A stretch of 64,000 nt of DNA from Allosalinactinospora lopnorensis (GCF_000981225.1 NZ_LAJC01000009.1:1-64000); one strand, 5' to 3'; shown: positions 18,675-30,000, counted from the stretch's first letter. Made by a program: numbers and translations. Notes: generated by a model not told the origin, from the sequence alone.

Positions 18675-19140
18675 ACTCGCTCCGGGGTGAGACGGCGCTC
18701 TCAAAGCCCGACCCGGTAGCACATCGATTCGCGCGTCTCCTGGTCGGGAGCGGGCGTCGGACACGCCCGTCGACGCGCAGGTGATCGCGCCGTTAGGGCG
18801 GAAGTGCTGATTCATCGGTAGCTATACCCCTCATGCCGACATCGAGGGCGTGTCAGGCATCTGGATGGTGGTCGTCGTGCGCCCAGGGCTGCGACGTCGG
18901 CTCGGGCTGCTCCGACCGGGACTCCGGCTCACTTCGGTCGGGTGCGCCCTGGTGGACGGCCTGCGGACTGCAGGCGACGCGCCCGCTCATTGCTAGGACG
19001 CTTGATATCCGGCGTCCGCAGGACACTACCACATGACTGTGGCCTATTCGTGACTTCAGTGACGCGAGCGTGTGTTCAGGGGCCATGTCCGTTTCGGAAT
19101 CCTCCCGCTCGCGGGTGTCGCCTTCGTCTCACACATCAGG
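18675..19140. other. Gap with no recognised gene
   Basis: The 466 bases between the STAS start and the end of the large membrane-protein gene hold only short frames with poor composition and no ribosome sites. They should include the STAS promoter. Nothing else was recognised. Confidence 0.4.
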
Positions 19141-21431
19141 CTAGCCGCGGGGGAAGTCAGCGGGAGCCTCCTCCATGGAACCACTTCCCGTGGGAGTGGT
19201 CCCAGAGGATTCCGTGGCCGGTTCCGGCCCTTCCTGCTGCAGCACCCATATGCAGGCCGAAAGCGTCAGGGGGACCGCCACGGTGAGCGCGAGGGCCGGG
19301 ATGGCGATCCCGGAGTCGTTGAAGGCGAACCCGGCCACCGCCGTGACCAGCGACCCGGTGAGCCCGGCACGCAGCATCGGCGCGTACTCGTAGGCGCGCT
19401 GCAGCGTGCCCACCCGCCAGTTGGTGGGCTTGTTCAGCACCGCGAACAGGAAGAGCAGCGCACACGCCGACAGAAGGGTCAGCTGCCAGTTCCCCAGTGT
19501 GCCGAGCATCCCGCTCAGCTTGCGGGTGATCAACGTCATCGCCTCGCCGCCGAGGACCTCCCCGGCGAAGTACCCGAAGTGGGTGCGCTCGTTCGCCGGG
19601 CGCAGGTAGTCCAGGTACGACATCAGCGCGATGACGACGAACGCGATGCCGAGGACGGCGACCATGCGCGCCGCCGTCACCCGCCGGCTGGCGATCATCA
19701 GCACCGTCACCGCCAGCCCGGGGATGATCCCGAGCACACCGCCGAAGTCGGTGCCCAGGCCCGGCCAGCCGATGACGAACAGCGCGGAGACGCCGACCAC
19801 CAGCGCCGCGACCATGGCGCTGGTGCGCCGCCCTCTGGCCAGTAGCAGGTGTGCGATCCCCGCGACGGTCATGAGCATCCCGGTCGCGAACGTGGCGAAC
19901 GCGATGTTGCCCAGCCCGTAGAAGCGCCCGGCCACGATCGGCGTGTAGCCGGTGGGCGAGTTCATCTGCAGGTTGGCGCCGGTGCACATGTCGACGAAGA
20001 GGACCACGGTGGTGATGCCCGCGACAACGGTCATCGGACCGAGAATGGTGCGCCGCCACGGCCCGGCCATCGCCAGGGCGACCACGGCGGCGTCGGCCAG
20101 CAGCACACTGCACAGCAGGGCGAGCTGCGGAACGTTCGCCGACCACCACGGAAGCAGGTTGGCCAGGTAGCTGGAGACGGGGAACGCGGCGCCCCCCAGC
20201 GCCACGACCCGCGTCACCGACAGCACGTGCACGCGTTTTCGGAGGTTCCGGTGGCCGTAGCGGTGCAGCGCGTAGGCGGCGGCCGCGTAGATGAGCAGCT
20301 GTACGGCGACGAGGCCGCTGAAGAACCCGGGCGTGTGCGACTCCACGACCTTCGCGGCCGTGTTGAACTTCACCAGTTCCTCGACCGCCTCGCCGGTGGT
20401 GGGCGGGCGCTCCACCTGCGCCATCGTCCGGCCGACCATGCCGGGCTCGGTCTGCAGCGCAGACGTGCGCAGCAGCGTGGTGCTGACGTCGGTCAGCGCG
20501 ACCAGACCGTCGTGCCGGGTGGACTCCGACGTCAGGTAGCCGCCGTCGTAGTGGTCGCCGCCGGAGCCGGGACCGCGCAGCATTACGGCGTTCAGCTCGG
20601 AGGCGCCGGCCTCCACCGAGACGCCGGCCACCATCAGGACGGAGTCCTCCGGCAGCACCTCCAGCACGTCGCCGAGCTGGTCGTCGATCGCGGCGAGACG
20701 GTCGATCCGGTCGGTGTCCTCGATCGGGTCGGGCTCCGGCTCCTCCTCCTCGGGCTTCTCGTCCTCGTCGTCGATCTCGGCGTCGGGGTCCTCGGGCGGT
20801 TCGAGGTAGAGGTCGGCCAGGTCGTCGAGCTCGATGACGGACAGCCGGGCGGCCTCCAGGTCCCGGCTGTCCAGCTCGCCGACACCGCCGAGGTAGCGGT
20901 CGACGCGGCCCTTCTCATCGGCCGCGGCCAGCGCGGCACCGGGCCCGACGGCCAGCGTGGAACCGCCGGCGTCGTGGACGGCCTGGCCCAGCAGGCCGGT
21001 CCGGGCGGCGTAGGAGGAGGCGGCGTTGGCGTCGACGTGGTCGGTGAAATCGGGGACGACCGCGCCTCGCCATCGGGCTCGGGCGGGACGGGAAGTTCGC
21101 AGATGAAGTACTGCTGGCGCTCGCTGAAGGCGCGCTGGCCCGCTGATACGGTCAGCCAGCCGTCGACCGGGCAGGTGCGGGAGGTCGCCGCGCGGATCGA
21201 CATGTTGCCGATCGCGCTCTCCCCGGCGAGCTCCCACAGGCGCGGGGTGGTGTCGGGGTCGATCTCCTCCCACATGAGCCCGGGCACACCGACCAGGACC
21301 ACGGAGCCGGCCGGACGCTCGGGCGCGGGCGCGTCGGGCGAGGCGGCCGCGGGACCCGCCGTGACCACGATCAGCGCGAACAGGGCCGCCGCGGCGGCGA
21401 CGCCCCGCGACAGCACCCCCCGCAGCGCCAA
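19141..21431 (-). CDS. Large membrane protein with outer phosphatase-like domain (apparent frameshift)
   Basis: Reading from 21431 gives a signal sequence (GVAAAAALFALIVVTAGPAAA) then VVLVGVPGLMWEEIDPDTTPRLWELA, which looks like the start of an alkaline-phosphatase-superfamily fold. The frame breaks at about 21064: adding one base restores a continuous protein of about 760 residues that runs on as AVVPDFTDHVDANAASSYA. An acidic stretch (EEEEPEPDPIED) follows, then eight to ten membrane helices. It is a conserved type in actinomycetes without known role. The sequence shows the domain order; the enzymatic idea is inference, since metal ligands could not be confirmed. Confidence 0.7.
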
Positions 21432-21550
21432 CGCGCCAACCCCCCTTGAGCCTAGACCGCCTGAACCGGCTCCATCTGCTCACCCTAACCACCGCACGTC
21501 CGCGTACGAGGGAGACGCACGGGAGCCCGCGGCGTGCGTGGGCAGGGCCG

Positions 21551-22201
21551 TTAGGCGCGCAGGCCGCTAAAGGCGACGGTGGCCACGGTGTCGGCGAGTT
21601 CGGGCGCGTCGATGCCGTGCCCGGGCCGGTACCATTCGGCGATCGAGTTGACCATGCCGAAGAGCAGGCGGACGGCCACGGCGGGGTCGATGTCGGGGCG
21701 GACGTCGCCCGCCGCCACGCCTTCGCGGACCAGGTCGCCGACGAAGTGGTCGAATTCGCGCCGCCGCTCTAGGGCGTGCTGTTCGACGTCGGTGTTCCCG
21801 CGGACCCGCAGCAGCAGCGTGACGTGCGGGAGCTGGTCGGCCAGGACGTGCACGCTGCGGCGCAGCACGTGTTCGAGGCGGTCGATAGCGGGGCCGCTGG
21901 TCGCCGCGGGTTCGCGGGTGACGGCGAACAGGGCGTCCAGGGCGCGGTCGAGCGACTGCCGCAGCAGTTCCGACTTCCCCGCGAAGTGGTGGTAGATGGC
22001 GGACTTGGTCACGCCGAGGGCCCGCGCGAGGTCCTCCATGCTGGTGCCGTCGTAGCCGCGCTCGTTGAACACCTGCACGGCCACGCGCAGCACGGATTCC
22101 GCGTCGTAGCCCGGGCGCCCGGCGCGCCGCCGGGCCGGGGCCGGTTCGTCGGATACGGGCGTACTGGGCACAGTCGTCGAATCTACCGGTGTCGGGTCCA
22201 T
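21551..22201 (-). CDS. paaR: TetR-family regulator, PaaR-like
   Basis: The 216-residue protein has a TetR DNA-binding domain at about residues 30-75 (VLRVAVQVFNERGYDGTSM, then GVTKSAIYHHFAGKSELL) after a Pro-rich tail. The ligand domain is all-helical and unremarkable. It lies 53 bases downstream of paaK on the same strand, and the divergent paaK-paaN gap holds a 22-base palindrome of PaaR type. PaaR repressors of actinobacteria respond to phenylacetyl-CoA. The name is inferred from place and palindrome, not from unique residues. Confidence 0.75.
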   Translation of the reverse strand: MDPTPVDSTTVPSTPVSDEPAPARRRAGRPGYDAESVLRVAVQVFNERGYDGTSMEDLARALGVTKSAIYHHFAGKSELLRQSLDRALDALFAVTREPAATSGPAIDRLEHVLRRSVHVLADQLPHVTLLLRVRGNTDVEQHALERRREFDHFVGDLVREGVAAGDVRPDIDPAVAVRLLFGMVNSIAEWYRPGHGIDAPELADTVATVAFSGLRA

Positions 22202-22254
22202 TCACGCCCCCGGATCGCTTCCCTTCCGCGCAACGGTGCGCAAGGCCACAGCCG

Positions 22255-23610
22255 CTACGCCGGGCGCTCGTCGACGATGCGCCTGATCTTGCCGACGGAG
22301 CGCTCCAGTGTTCCGGGCGCCGTCACCTCGACGGTGCCGCTCACACCGGTGTGCTCCTTGACCGCCTCCCGCAGGCGCTCCCCGGCCTCCTCGACCGCCG
22401 TGGCCGTGGCCTCCGGCCGGTGCTCCACCCGGACGGTGAGCTCGTCGAGCCGCCCGGGCCTGCGCAGCACGAGCTGGAAGTGCGGGGACAGCGCCGCGAT
22501 GCGCAGCACCTGCTCCTCCACCTGGGTGGGGAAGAGGTTCGCTCCGCGGATGACGACCATGTCGTCGCTGCGTCCGCTCACCTTGGCCATCCGGCGGAAC
22601 GCGGGCCGGGCCGTGCCGGGCAGCAGCCGCGACAGGTCGCGGGTGCGGTACCGGACGACCGGCAGCGCCTCCTTGGTCAGCGAGGTGAAGACGAGCTCGC
22701 CTTCGGTGCCCTCGGGAAGGACGCCGCCGTCGACCGGGTCCACGATCTCGGGCAGGAAATGGTCCTCGAACACGTGCAGGCCGTCCTTGGCCTCGACGCA
22801 CTCGTTTGCCACGCCCGGCCCCATGACCTCGGAGATCCCGTAGATGTCGACGGCGTGCAGGTCGAATGTCCCCTCGATCTCGGCGCGCATCGCCTCGGTC
22901 CACGGCTCCGCCCCGAGGATCGCGGTGCGCAAGGAGGTGTCCCGAGGGTCGAAGCCCTGGGCGCGGAACTCGTCGGCGATGGCGAGCAGGTAGGACGGCG
23001 TCACCATGATCGTCTCGGGCCGCAGGTCCCGGATCAGTTGCACCTGCCGCGCCGTCTGGCCGCCGGACACGGGGATGACGGTGCAGCCGAGCCGCTCGGC
23101 CCCGTAGTGAGCGCCGAGCCCGCCGGTGAACAGGCCGTACCCGTAGGCCACGTGCACCTTTTCGCCGGGCCGCCCTCCGGAGGCGCGGATGCAGCGGGCG
23201 ACCAGGTCGGACCAGATGTCCAGGTCGCCGCGCGTGTAACCGGCGACGGTGGCGTGGCCGGTGGTGCCGCTGGAGGCGTGCAGGCGCAGGACGCGGTCCA
23301 TGGGGACCGCCATGGCCCCGTACGGGTAGGCGTCGCGGAGGTCCTGCTTGGTGGTGAAGGGGAAGCGGGCCAGGTCGGCCAGTTCGGTGAGGTCCTCCGG
23401 AACGACTCCCGCCGCCTCGCATTTGCGCCGGTAGAACGGCTGGTGCTCGTAGGCCTGCCGGAGGGTCCACCTGAGCCTGCGGAGCTGGTGCTCCTCCAGC
23501 GTGTCGCGCGAGGCGCGTTCCATGGGATCCAGGTCGTCGGGCGCGGGGGCCCGGCCCAGCCGCCGCGGGGTGCGCACGCGCCCGTGGCGGGGGGAAGCCT
23601 GTTCGGTCAC
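22255..23610 (-). CDS. paaK: Phenylacetate-CoA ligase PaaK
   Basis: PaaK activates phenylacetate with ATP and CoA to phenylacetyl-CoA, the entry step of aerobic phenylacetate breakdown. The 451-residue enzyme has the adenylation loop LHASSGTTGHATVAGYT, then YGISEVMGPGVANEC and the C-terminal motif GRSDDMVVIRGANLFPTQVE, all typical of PaaK. GTG at 23610 is the start. It shares a strand with the TetR gene and is divergent from paaN, with the operator between. Confidence 0.94.
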   Translation of the reverse strand: MTEQASPRHGRVRTPRRLGRAPAPDDLDPMERASRDTLEEHQLRRLRWTLRQAYEHQPFYRRKCEAAGVVPEDLTELADLARFPFTTKQDLRDAYPYGAMAVPMDRVLRLHASSGTTGHATVAGYTRGDLDIWSDLVARCIRASGGRPGEKVHVAYGYGLFTGGLGAHYGAERLGCTVIPVSGGQTARQVQLIRDLRPETIMVTPSYLLAIADEFRAQGFDPRDTSLRTAILGAEPWTEAMRAEIEGTFDLHAVDIYGISEVMGPGVANECVEAKDGLHVFEDHFLPEIVDPVDGGVLPEGTEGELVFTSLTKEALPVVRYRTRDLSRLLPGTARPAFRRMAKVSGRSDDMVVIRGANLFPTQVEEQVLRIAALSPHFQLVLRRPGRLDELTVRVEHRPEATATAVEEAGERLREAVKEHTGVSGTVEVTAPGTLERSVGKIRRIVDERPA

Positions 23611-23659
23611 CGCTCGTCCTTCCGTCGCTCTCCCGCCCGCCCGACACTGCCCCTTGCGT

Positions 23660-23681
23660 ACTGAACGAACGGTCGGTTAGT
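23660..23681. promoter_or_regulatory. PaaR-type operator between paaK and paaN
   Basis: Read on the minus strand this 22-base site begins ACTAACCGACCG and ends TTCGTTCAGT. As I recall it, the consensus for the corynebacterial PaaR is ACT-n-ACCG-nn-CG-nn-CGGT-n-AGT; 15 of its 16 fixed bases match. It lies 50 bases from paaK and 82 bases from paaN and could control both directions. Confidence 0.7.
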
Positions 23682-23763
23682 AATACCTCAAGAGAAGCAC
23701 CACCGGCGGGCCACCTGTCAAGAGGGCCGGCACCCGCACAGCACACGTTGGGAGAACGGACCC

Positions 23764-25446
23764 GTGGCCACAGTCAGCGCGGACCCCGCGGAGCTCTTCG
23801 AACGGCACCGAGACACCCTGGAACAGGCGGTCACGGCGATCCACGAGCGGCACTGCTGGACGCCCTACCCCGAATCGCCCAGACCGAAGGTCTACGGGGA
23901 GGAGGCGGCGCCCGCGGGCGAGGCCGCGTTCCAGGGCTACCTCGGCCAGGACTTCCCGCTCGACCAGCCGGGCGGGAAGGACCGCGTCGTCACCGAGCGC
24001 TCGCCCTACGGGATCACGCTCGGCGTGGGCTACCCGCACGTCGACCCCGACACCCTGGTCGCCGCGGCCCGGGACGCGCTGCCGTCCTGGCGCGACGCCG
24101 GCCCCCGGGCGCGCGCCGGCGTGTGCCTGGAAGCGCTGCACCGGCTGAACCGGCGCAGTTTCGAGATGGCCCACGCGGTGCAGCACACCAGTGGCCAGGC
24201 GTTCGTCATGGCGTTCCAGGCCGGCGGGCCGGAGGCCCAGGCGCGCGGCCTGGAGGCACTGGCCTACGGCTACGACACGACCACCCGCTACGCCGGCTCC
24301 GTGCGCTGGGAGAAACCGCAGCGCAAGGGGGACCCGCTGGTGATGGAGAAGAGCTTCCACGCCGCGCCCCGCGGGGTGGCGCTGCTCATCGGCTGCAACA
24401 CCTTCCCCACCTGGAACGCCTACCCGGGGCTGTTCGCCAGCCTGGTCACCGGCAACCCGGTGATCGCCAAACCGCACCCGCGCGCCGTCCTGCCCATGGC
24501 CATCACCGTCTCGGTACTCCGTGAGGTCCTGGCCGAGGCCGGGCTCGACCCCAACACCGTGCTGCTCGCCGCAGAACGGAATGACGAAGGGCTCGCCGCG
24601 ACACTGGCCACCCGGCCCGAGGTGCGGATCGTGGACTTCACCGGCTCCACCGGGTTCGGCGACTGGCTGGAGAACAACGCGCGCCAGGCGTTCGTCAGCA
24701 CCGAGAAGGCCGGGGTGAACGCCGTCGTCGTGGACTCCACCGACGCCTACCGGCAGATGCTCGGCAACCTTGCCTTCTCGCTCTCGCTGTACAGCGGGCA
24801 GATGTGCACGACACCGCAGAACATCTTCCTGCCCGGCGGCGGGATCGACACCGACGAGGGGCACAAGAGCGCCGAGCAGGTGGGCGCGGACCTCGCGGCG
24901 GCGGTGTCCAAGCTGCTGGGCGAGCCCAAGCGGGCCACCGGCGTCCTCGGCGCGATCGCCAACGACGGCGTGCTGCGCCGCATCGAGGAGGCGGGCGGGC
25001 TCGGCGAGGTCGTCCTGGAGTCCACCGAGGTGGCACACCCGGAGTTCACCGAGGCCGCCGTGCGCACCCCCCTCATCGTCAAGCTCGGCGCCGACCGCCG
25101 CGACGTGTACGGCCGCGAACACTTCGGCCCGATCTCCTTCCTCGTCAGCACCGGGGACACCGACGAGGCGGTGCGGCTGATGCGCGAGACGATCACCGAA
25201 GGCGGGGCCCTGACGGCGGCGGTGTACTCCACCCGGGAGGACGTCCTCGACGCGGCCGAACGGGCCGCGCTCGACGCGGGCGTGAACATCTCGGCCAACC
25301 TGACCGGCCAGGTCTTCGTCAACCAGTCGGCCGCCTTCAGCGACTACCACGGCAGCGGCGCCAACCCGGCCGCCACCGCCGCCCTCACCGACCCCGGCTA
25401 CGTCGCCGGCCGATTCCACTTCGTCCAGTCCCGCCGCCCGGCCTGA
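23764..25446 (+). CDS. paaN: Phenylacetic acid degradation aldehyde dehydrogenase PaaN
   Basis: The 560-residue protein is an aldehyde-dehydrogenase-fold enzyme of the PaaN group, which stands in for the dehydrogenase half of PaaZ and oxidises the ring-opened semialdehyde of the phenylacetyl-CoA route. Family traits seen are LLIGCNTFPTWNAYPGLFAS, the cofactor turn FTGSTGFGDWLE and SLYSGQMCTTPQNIFLP, whose cysteine is the likely nucleophile. No hydratase domain is fused. GTG at 23764 has GGGAG ten bases ahead. The PaaR-type operator lies upstream. Confidence 0.9.
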   Translation: MATVSADPAELFERHRDTLEQAVTAIHERHCWTPYPESPRPKVYGEEAAPAGEAAFQGYLGQDFPLDQPGGKDRVVTERSPYGITLGVGYPHVDPDTLVAAARDALPSWRDAGPRARAGVCLEALHRLNRRSFEMAHAVQHTSGQAFVMAFQAGGPEAQARGLEALAYGYDTTTRYAGSVRWEKPQRKGDPLVMEKSFHAAPRGVALLIGCNTFPTWNAYPGLFASLVTGNPVIAKPHPRAVLPMAITVSVLREVLAEAGLDPNTVLLAAERNDEGLAATLATRPEVRIVDFTGSTGFGDWLENNARQAFVSTEKAGVNAVVVDSTDAYRQMLGNLAFSLSLYSGQMCTTPQNIFLPGGGIDTDEGHKSAEQVGADLAAAVSKLLGEPKRATGVLGAIANDGVLRRIEEAGGLGEVVLESTEVAHPEFTEAAVRTPLIVKLGADRRDVYGREHFGPISFLVSTGDTDEAVRLMRETITEGGALTAAVYSTREDVLDAAERAALDAGVNISANLTGQVFVNQSAAFSDYHGSGANPAATAALTDPGYVAGRFHFVQSRRPA

Positions 25447-25457
25447 CCTCTCCTCGA

Positions 25458-25510
25458 ATCCTGGCCGGGTCGGCGCCTCCCGGCGAGGACGGTGCCGACG
25501 CGGCCAGGAT
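25458..25510. terminator. Bidirectional terminator between paaN and the kinase gene
   Basis: A 20-bp stem (25458-25477 with 25491-25510) with one mismatch and one G-U encloses a 13-nt loop. It sits exactly between two convergent stop codons. Confidence 0.8.
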
Positions 25511-27021
25511 CAGCCCAGCAGCCGCCGCACCCTTTTGGTGAGGGGGTGGTCGGGGCCCAGGACGCGCGCGGCGTCGTCATGAAGGTCGCGCAGGTGGCTC
25601 CAGGCGTTGTCGAGCTCGCCGAGAGCCGCATGGCCGCGGGCGATCCCAAAGCGGACCTCAAGGGCCTCCTCCGTGTCCTCCTCGCCGAGCGCGCGGTAGC
25701 CGTCCAGCAGGTCGAGCAGCACCTCGATGGCCTCGGAATGCCGGTCCAGGTCGACCAGGCAGCCGGCCAGGCCATCCCGGCAGTCGAGGACGTCGGCGCT
25801 TCCCTCCCCGTGGTGCTCGATGAGCAGCGGGAGGAGCCGCCGGTACTCCCGCTCGGCCTGGTCGAAGCGGCGGGCGTAAAACCAGGCGTCGGCCCGCAGG
25901 TACATGAACAGCAGCCGGACGTCACCGGGCAGCTCTTCCGCGTTGGCGAGCGCGTCGGAGAGGAGGTCACCGGCCTGGGTAAACCGCTGTTCGCCCACGA
26001 GGTGGTCCACCTCGGCGCGCACCTGCTCCGGGTCGATCGGCCCGGTCGGCTGCGGCGCGGGGAAGGGAGGCGTGGCCGTTCCCGCCTTTTCACCGGCGCG
26101 GGAACGGGGTGCGAACGGGTACCGGAACGGGCGGGTCGGGTCGTGCTCCCCACTCGTGTCAAGGGTTCCCGCCGGCCGCGGCGCCGGAAGGAAGGGGGCC
26201 AGCCGGGTGAGGACCTCGTCGGCGTGGGCCGGGCGGTCGGCCGGCTCCTTGCTGAGGAGGTCGGCCAGGAGGGCGGCGAGCGGTGCGGGCACGTTGTCGC
26301 GGAACTCGCTCGGTGAGGGCGGGGCGGTGTTCACGTGCTGGTACAGCAGCGCCTCGGGGAGGGAACCGGTGAACGGGGGGCGGCCGGTGAGCATCTCGAA
26401 CAGCAGGCAGCCCAGCGCGTACAGGTCGGTGCGTGCGGTGACGTCCTTGCCGGTGCACAGCTCGGGGGCTACGTAGGGCGCGCTGCCGAGCGCCTTGTGG
26501 CTGCGGGTGAGCCGGGAGACGCTCGGATCGAGCAGGATCGCTATACCGAAGTCGAGAAGCTTGACGGTGCCGTCAGGGCCCACCATGATGTTGGCGGGTT
26601 TGATGTCGCGGTGCACCAGGAAGCCGGAGTGCGCGGCGGTGAGAACGGAGGCGAGCTGCGCCCCGATGGCGGCCGCGCTCTCCACGGGCAGCGGACCCCG
26701 CTGCGCGAGGAAATCACCGAGGTCCCGCCCCTCCACGAGCTGCATGACGAGGTACAGCTCCCCGTCCTCGGTTCCGGCGTCGTAGACGGCCGGAACGCCC
26801 GGGTGCTCGACCCGGGCGGTCATCCTCGTCTCCCGCAGGAAGCGCTCGACCAGCACGTCGGCCTCCGTGCCGGAGACACTCAGGTGCTGCCTGCTCATGA
26901 GTTTCACGGCGATCCGCCGGTCGAGCCGGCGGTCGTAGCCGCGGAGCACCACGCCCATGCCGCCCTGGCCGATCGGCGCGGTCAGCTCGTAGCGGTCGGC
27001 GATGACGCGCTGCTGGAACAT
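25510..27021 (-). CDS. Serine/threonine protein kinase with TPR-like C-terminus
   Basis: The 503-residue protein starts with a complete Hanks-type kinase domain: glycine loop GQGGMGVVLRG, VHRDIKPANIMVG (catalytic Asp near 139), LLDFGIAI and SAPYVAPELC. A Pro/Thr-rich linker of about 50 residues follows, then helical repeats resembling TPRs (QAEREYRRLLPLL, EAIEVLLDLLDGY, GHAALGELDNAWSHL). No membrane helix is seen, so it is cytoplasmic. The ATG at 27021 lies 33 bases behind the hsdR stop on the same strand, so it is very likely co-transcribed with the restriction subunit. A TTG at 27033 is an alternative start. Confidence 0.88.
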   Translation of the reverse strand: MFQQRVIADRYELTAPIGQGGMGVVLRGYDRRLDRRIAVKLMSRQHLSVSGTEADVLVERFLRETRMTARVEHPGVPAVYDAGTEDGELYLVMQLVEGRDLGDFLAQRGPLPVESAAAIGAQLASVLTAAHSGFLVHRDIKPANIMVGPDGTVKLLDFGIAILLDPSVSRLTRSHKALGSAPYVAPELCTGKDVTARTDLYALGCLLFEMLTGRPPFTGSLPEALLYQHVNTAPPSPSEFRDNVPAPLAALLADLLSKEPADRPAHADEVLTRLAPFLPAPRPAGTLDTSGEHDPTRPFRYPFAPRSRAGEKAGTATPPFPAPQPTGPIDPEQVRAEVDHLVGEQRFTQAGDLLSDALANAEELPGDVRLLFMYLRADAWFYARRFDQAEREYRRLLPLLIEHHGEGSADVLDCRDGLAGCLVDLDRHSEAIEVLLDLLDGYRALGEEDTEEALEVRFGIARGHAALGELDNAWSHLRDLHDDAARVLGPDHPLTKRVRRLLG

Positions 27022-27054
27022 CGGAGGGCCCAATCAAGCCGGGGGAGGGGCGGG

Positions 27055-30000
27055 TCAGGCGGCGTCGCGGCGCAGCCGCCGGTAGGCGCGTCCGCGGGCC
27101 CTGCGCACGAACTCCTCCCGGAATTCGTCGTTGTCGCTGAACATTCGGAGGAACGCGGTCCTGTTCTCGGCGCTCTCGTACACCTTGTCCTCGAAGGCGG
27201 TGTCGAAGACCAGGCCGAAGTCCTCCTCACTGTTGGCGTCGGCGGCGTTGGCCATCCCGGGTTTTTCCTCCACGAGGGCGTTGATGGGGTCGCCCATGTC
27301 CCCCGGCTGTATGTTCCCGCCGTACTTCTTGTTGAGCTCGTCGATGAGGTCCTGCAGGGAGCCCATTTCCGGCTCTTGCGCGGTGCCGCTCCCGCCTTCG
27401 GCGAAACCGGGCAGCACCTGCTCGCCCTCGGCGGTCAGACGCTCGTCGTGCACGCCGGTACGGGTGAGCCGGAACCGCTCGATGTAGGTCCCCGACAGGT
27501 CGACGTCGGACTCCTCCTTGCGGTCGGGCAGCCGGTTCAGCAGCAGCTTGCCGTACTGGAACAGCCGCTCCAGCCCGGCGTCGGTGAACGGCACTATCTG
27601 GGCGAGGAACGCGTACATCCGGACGAAGTCCCGCAGGGCACCGCGGAAGGACTCCGCGGTCTCGGGGTCCTCCTCCTGCAGCCGGACGAACCGTTTCAGG
27701 GCGGGATCGGTGTGCCGGTTCATCTCCGTGTGCAGGTGCTGCCATTCGCGGCCCTCGGCGCGGGAGCGGTCGGCGGCGGCGAACGCCTCGGCGAAGTCGG
27801 CGAGCTCGTGCTCGACCAGGAGTTGGTGCTCCATGACCTCGCGCTCGGCCGCGTAGAGCAGGTTGGGGTCGGTGGGGGTGGTCAGGGTGGTCTCGTAGTA
27901 CGGCTGGAAGGACTTGCGGATCTCCTCGGCATCGTTGGCGAAGTCGAGGACGAACAGGTCGTCTTGGCTCTTGGCCGGGTGGGTGCGGTTCAGCCGGGAC
28001 AGGGTCTGCACCGCCTGCACGCCGGTGAGCTTGCGGTCCACGAACATCGTGGTGAGCAGCGGCTGGTCGAAGCCGGTCTGGTACTTGTCGGCCACGACGA
28101 GGATGCGGTGCTCGGGTTTGCCGTTCGCCGGGGCGTCCGGGTCGTCGGCGCGCGTGTAGCCGAACCGGTCCGGCAGCTCCCTTTCGCCGAACCCGTTGAT
28201 CCTGGTCTCGGTGACCCGGTCGTCAGGGTTGCCGCCGACCTCCAGCTCCCCGGAGAACGCGACGAGCGCCCCGCAGTCGCCGTAGCCCAGCGTCTCCGCG
28301 TACTCGGTGATGGCCCGGTGGAGCTTCACGGCGTGGTTGCGCGACCCGGTCACGACCATCGCCTTGGCGCGGCCGCCCATGCGGCGCCGGGTGTCCCGGT
28401 GCACGTGCTCCACGATGACCTCGGCGCGCTGCTGCATGCTCTCCGGACTGAGCAGAGCGAACCGCACCAGCGCCGAACGGGCCTTCTTGGTGTCCACCTC
28501 GTGGTCGGCGGCGTCGGGCCCGGCCAGCCGGAAGTAGTTGGCGTAGGTGATGTAGTTGCCGAGCACGTCGAGGATGAAGCCCTCCTCGATGGCCTGGCGC
28601 ATCGAGTAGATGTGGAACGCCTCGGGGGTGCCGGTGACCGGGTCGGGGGTGCCGAACAGCTCCAGGGTCTTGTGTTTCGGGGTGGCGGTGAACGCGAAGA
28701 ACGACAGCTCCGGGTGGCGGCCGCGCGCCAGCGCCGAGGCGGTCAGCGGGTCGCCGTCGGCGTCGATGTCGTCGCTGCCGAGCTTGCGCAGCGCCCGCTT
28801 CATCGCCGAGGCCGAGTCGCCGGACTGAGAGGAGTGCGCCTCGTCGGCGACGATCGCGTACCGGTTCCCGCGCAGCGACGTGACCTGCTCCAGCACGTAG
28901 GGGAAGGTCTGCAGGGTCACGATGACGATCTTCGTGGTGGCGTCGGCGAGCGCCGCCGCGAGCTGGCCGGACTTGCTGCCGTCGGTCGTGGTGATGCGCT
29001 TGACCACGCCGGGAGTGTGGTCGAACTGGTAGATGGTGTCGCCGAGCTGCTTGTCCAGCACCGACCGGTCGGTGACCACGATGGTCTTGTCGAACACCAG
29101 ATGGTCGGGGCCCAGCACGGCGCCGGGGGCGAGGCCCGCGGGGTCGGGCACCGTGTGCAGGGTGGACAGCCGGTGCGCCAGCCAGGCGATGGTGTTGGAC
29201 TTGCCGGACCCGGCGGAGTGCTGGATCAGGTAGTTGTGCCCGCTGCCGTGCCGGGCGACGTGGTCGGTGATCCGGTCCACGGCGTGCCACTGGTGGTAGC
29301 GCGGGAAGACGAGCCGCCGCTCGTGCGGTTGGGCCTTGCTGCCCTTCTCCGGCAGCTCCAGGTGCAGGAACCGGCGCAGCAGGTCCAGCCAGGTGTCGCG
29401 CTGCCAGATCTGTTCCCACAGGTAGCCGGTGGCGTACCCGGAGGGTCCCGCGGGCGGGTTGCCCCTGCCGCCGGAGACGCCGGGCCCGCCGGAGCCGGTG
29501 TTGAACGGCAGGAAGGCGGTGGCCTGCCCGTTCAACCGTGTGGTCAGGTGCACCTCGTCGGGGTCGACCGCGAAGTGCACCAGGGCGCGTTTGCGCAGCA
29601 GCGGTTCGCGGGGGTCGCGGTCGGTGCGGTACTGCCGCTTGGCGTGCTCCACGGTCTGCCCGGTGAGGGGGTTCTTCAGCTCGGCGGTGGCCACCGGCAC
29701 CCCGTTGCAGAACAGCACCAGGTCGAGGGACTTCTCCGGGGTCTTCGCGGAGTAGTGCAGTTGCCGGGTGACGCTGAGGACGGTGGCGTCGTACTCGGCG
29801 AGGGCGTCGGCGGCGCCCGCGCCGGCCGGTTTGAAGAACGCGAGCCGCACCTGCACCCCGCGGTCCTTGACCGGGTGCCGCAGCACGTCGAGCGCCCCGC
29901 GCCGGTCGATCTCGCGGGCGACGTGCTCGGCGAAGCGCCGCCGGAACTCCGCGGTGTCGCCGCCGTAGAGCTCGGTGAGCCGCTCGCACTCCTCGGGCTG

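Noticed and set aside
18853-19086. Small minus-strand frame in the gap after the STAS gene
   Set aside because: Weak composition, no ribosome site and no recognisable pattern; treated as non-coding.
22189-23664. Plus-strand open frame opposite paaK
   Set aside because: No motifs or ribosome site, and paaK on the other strand is certain; a shadow frame.
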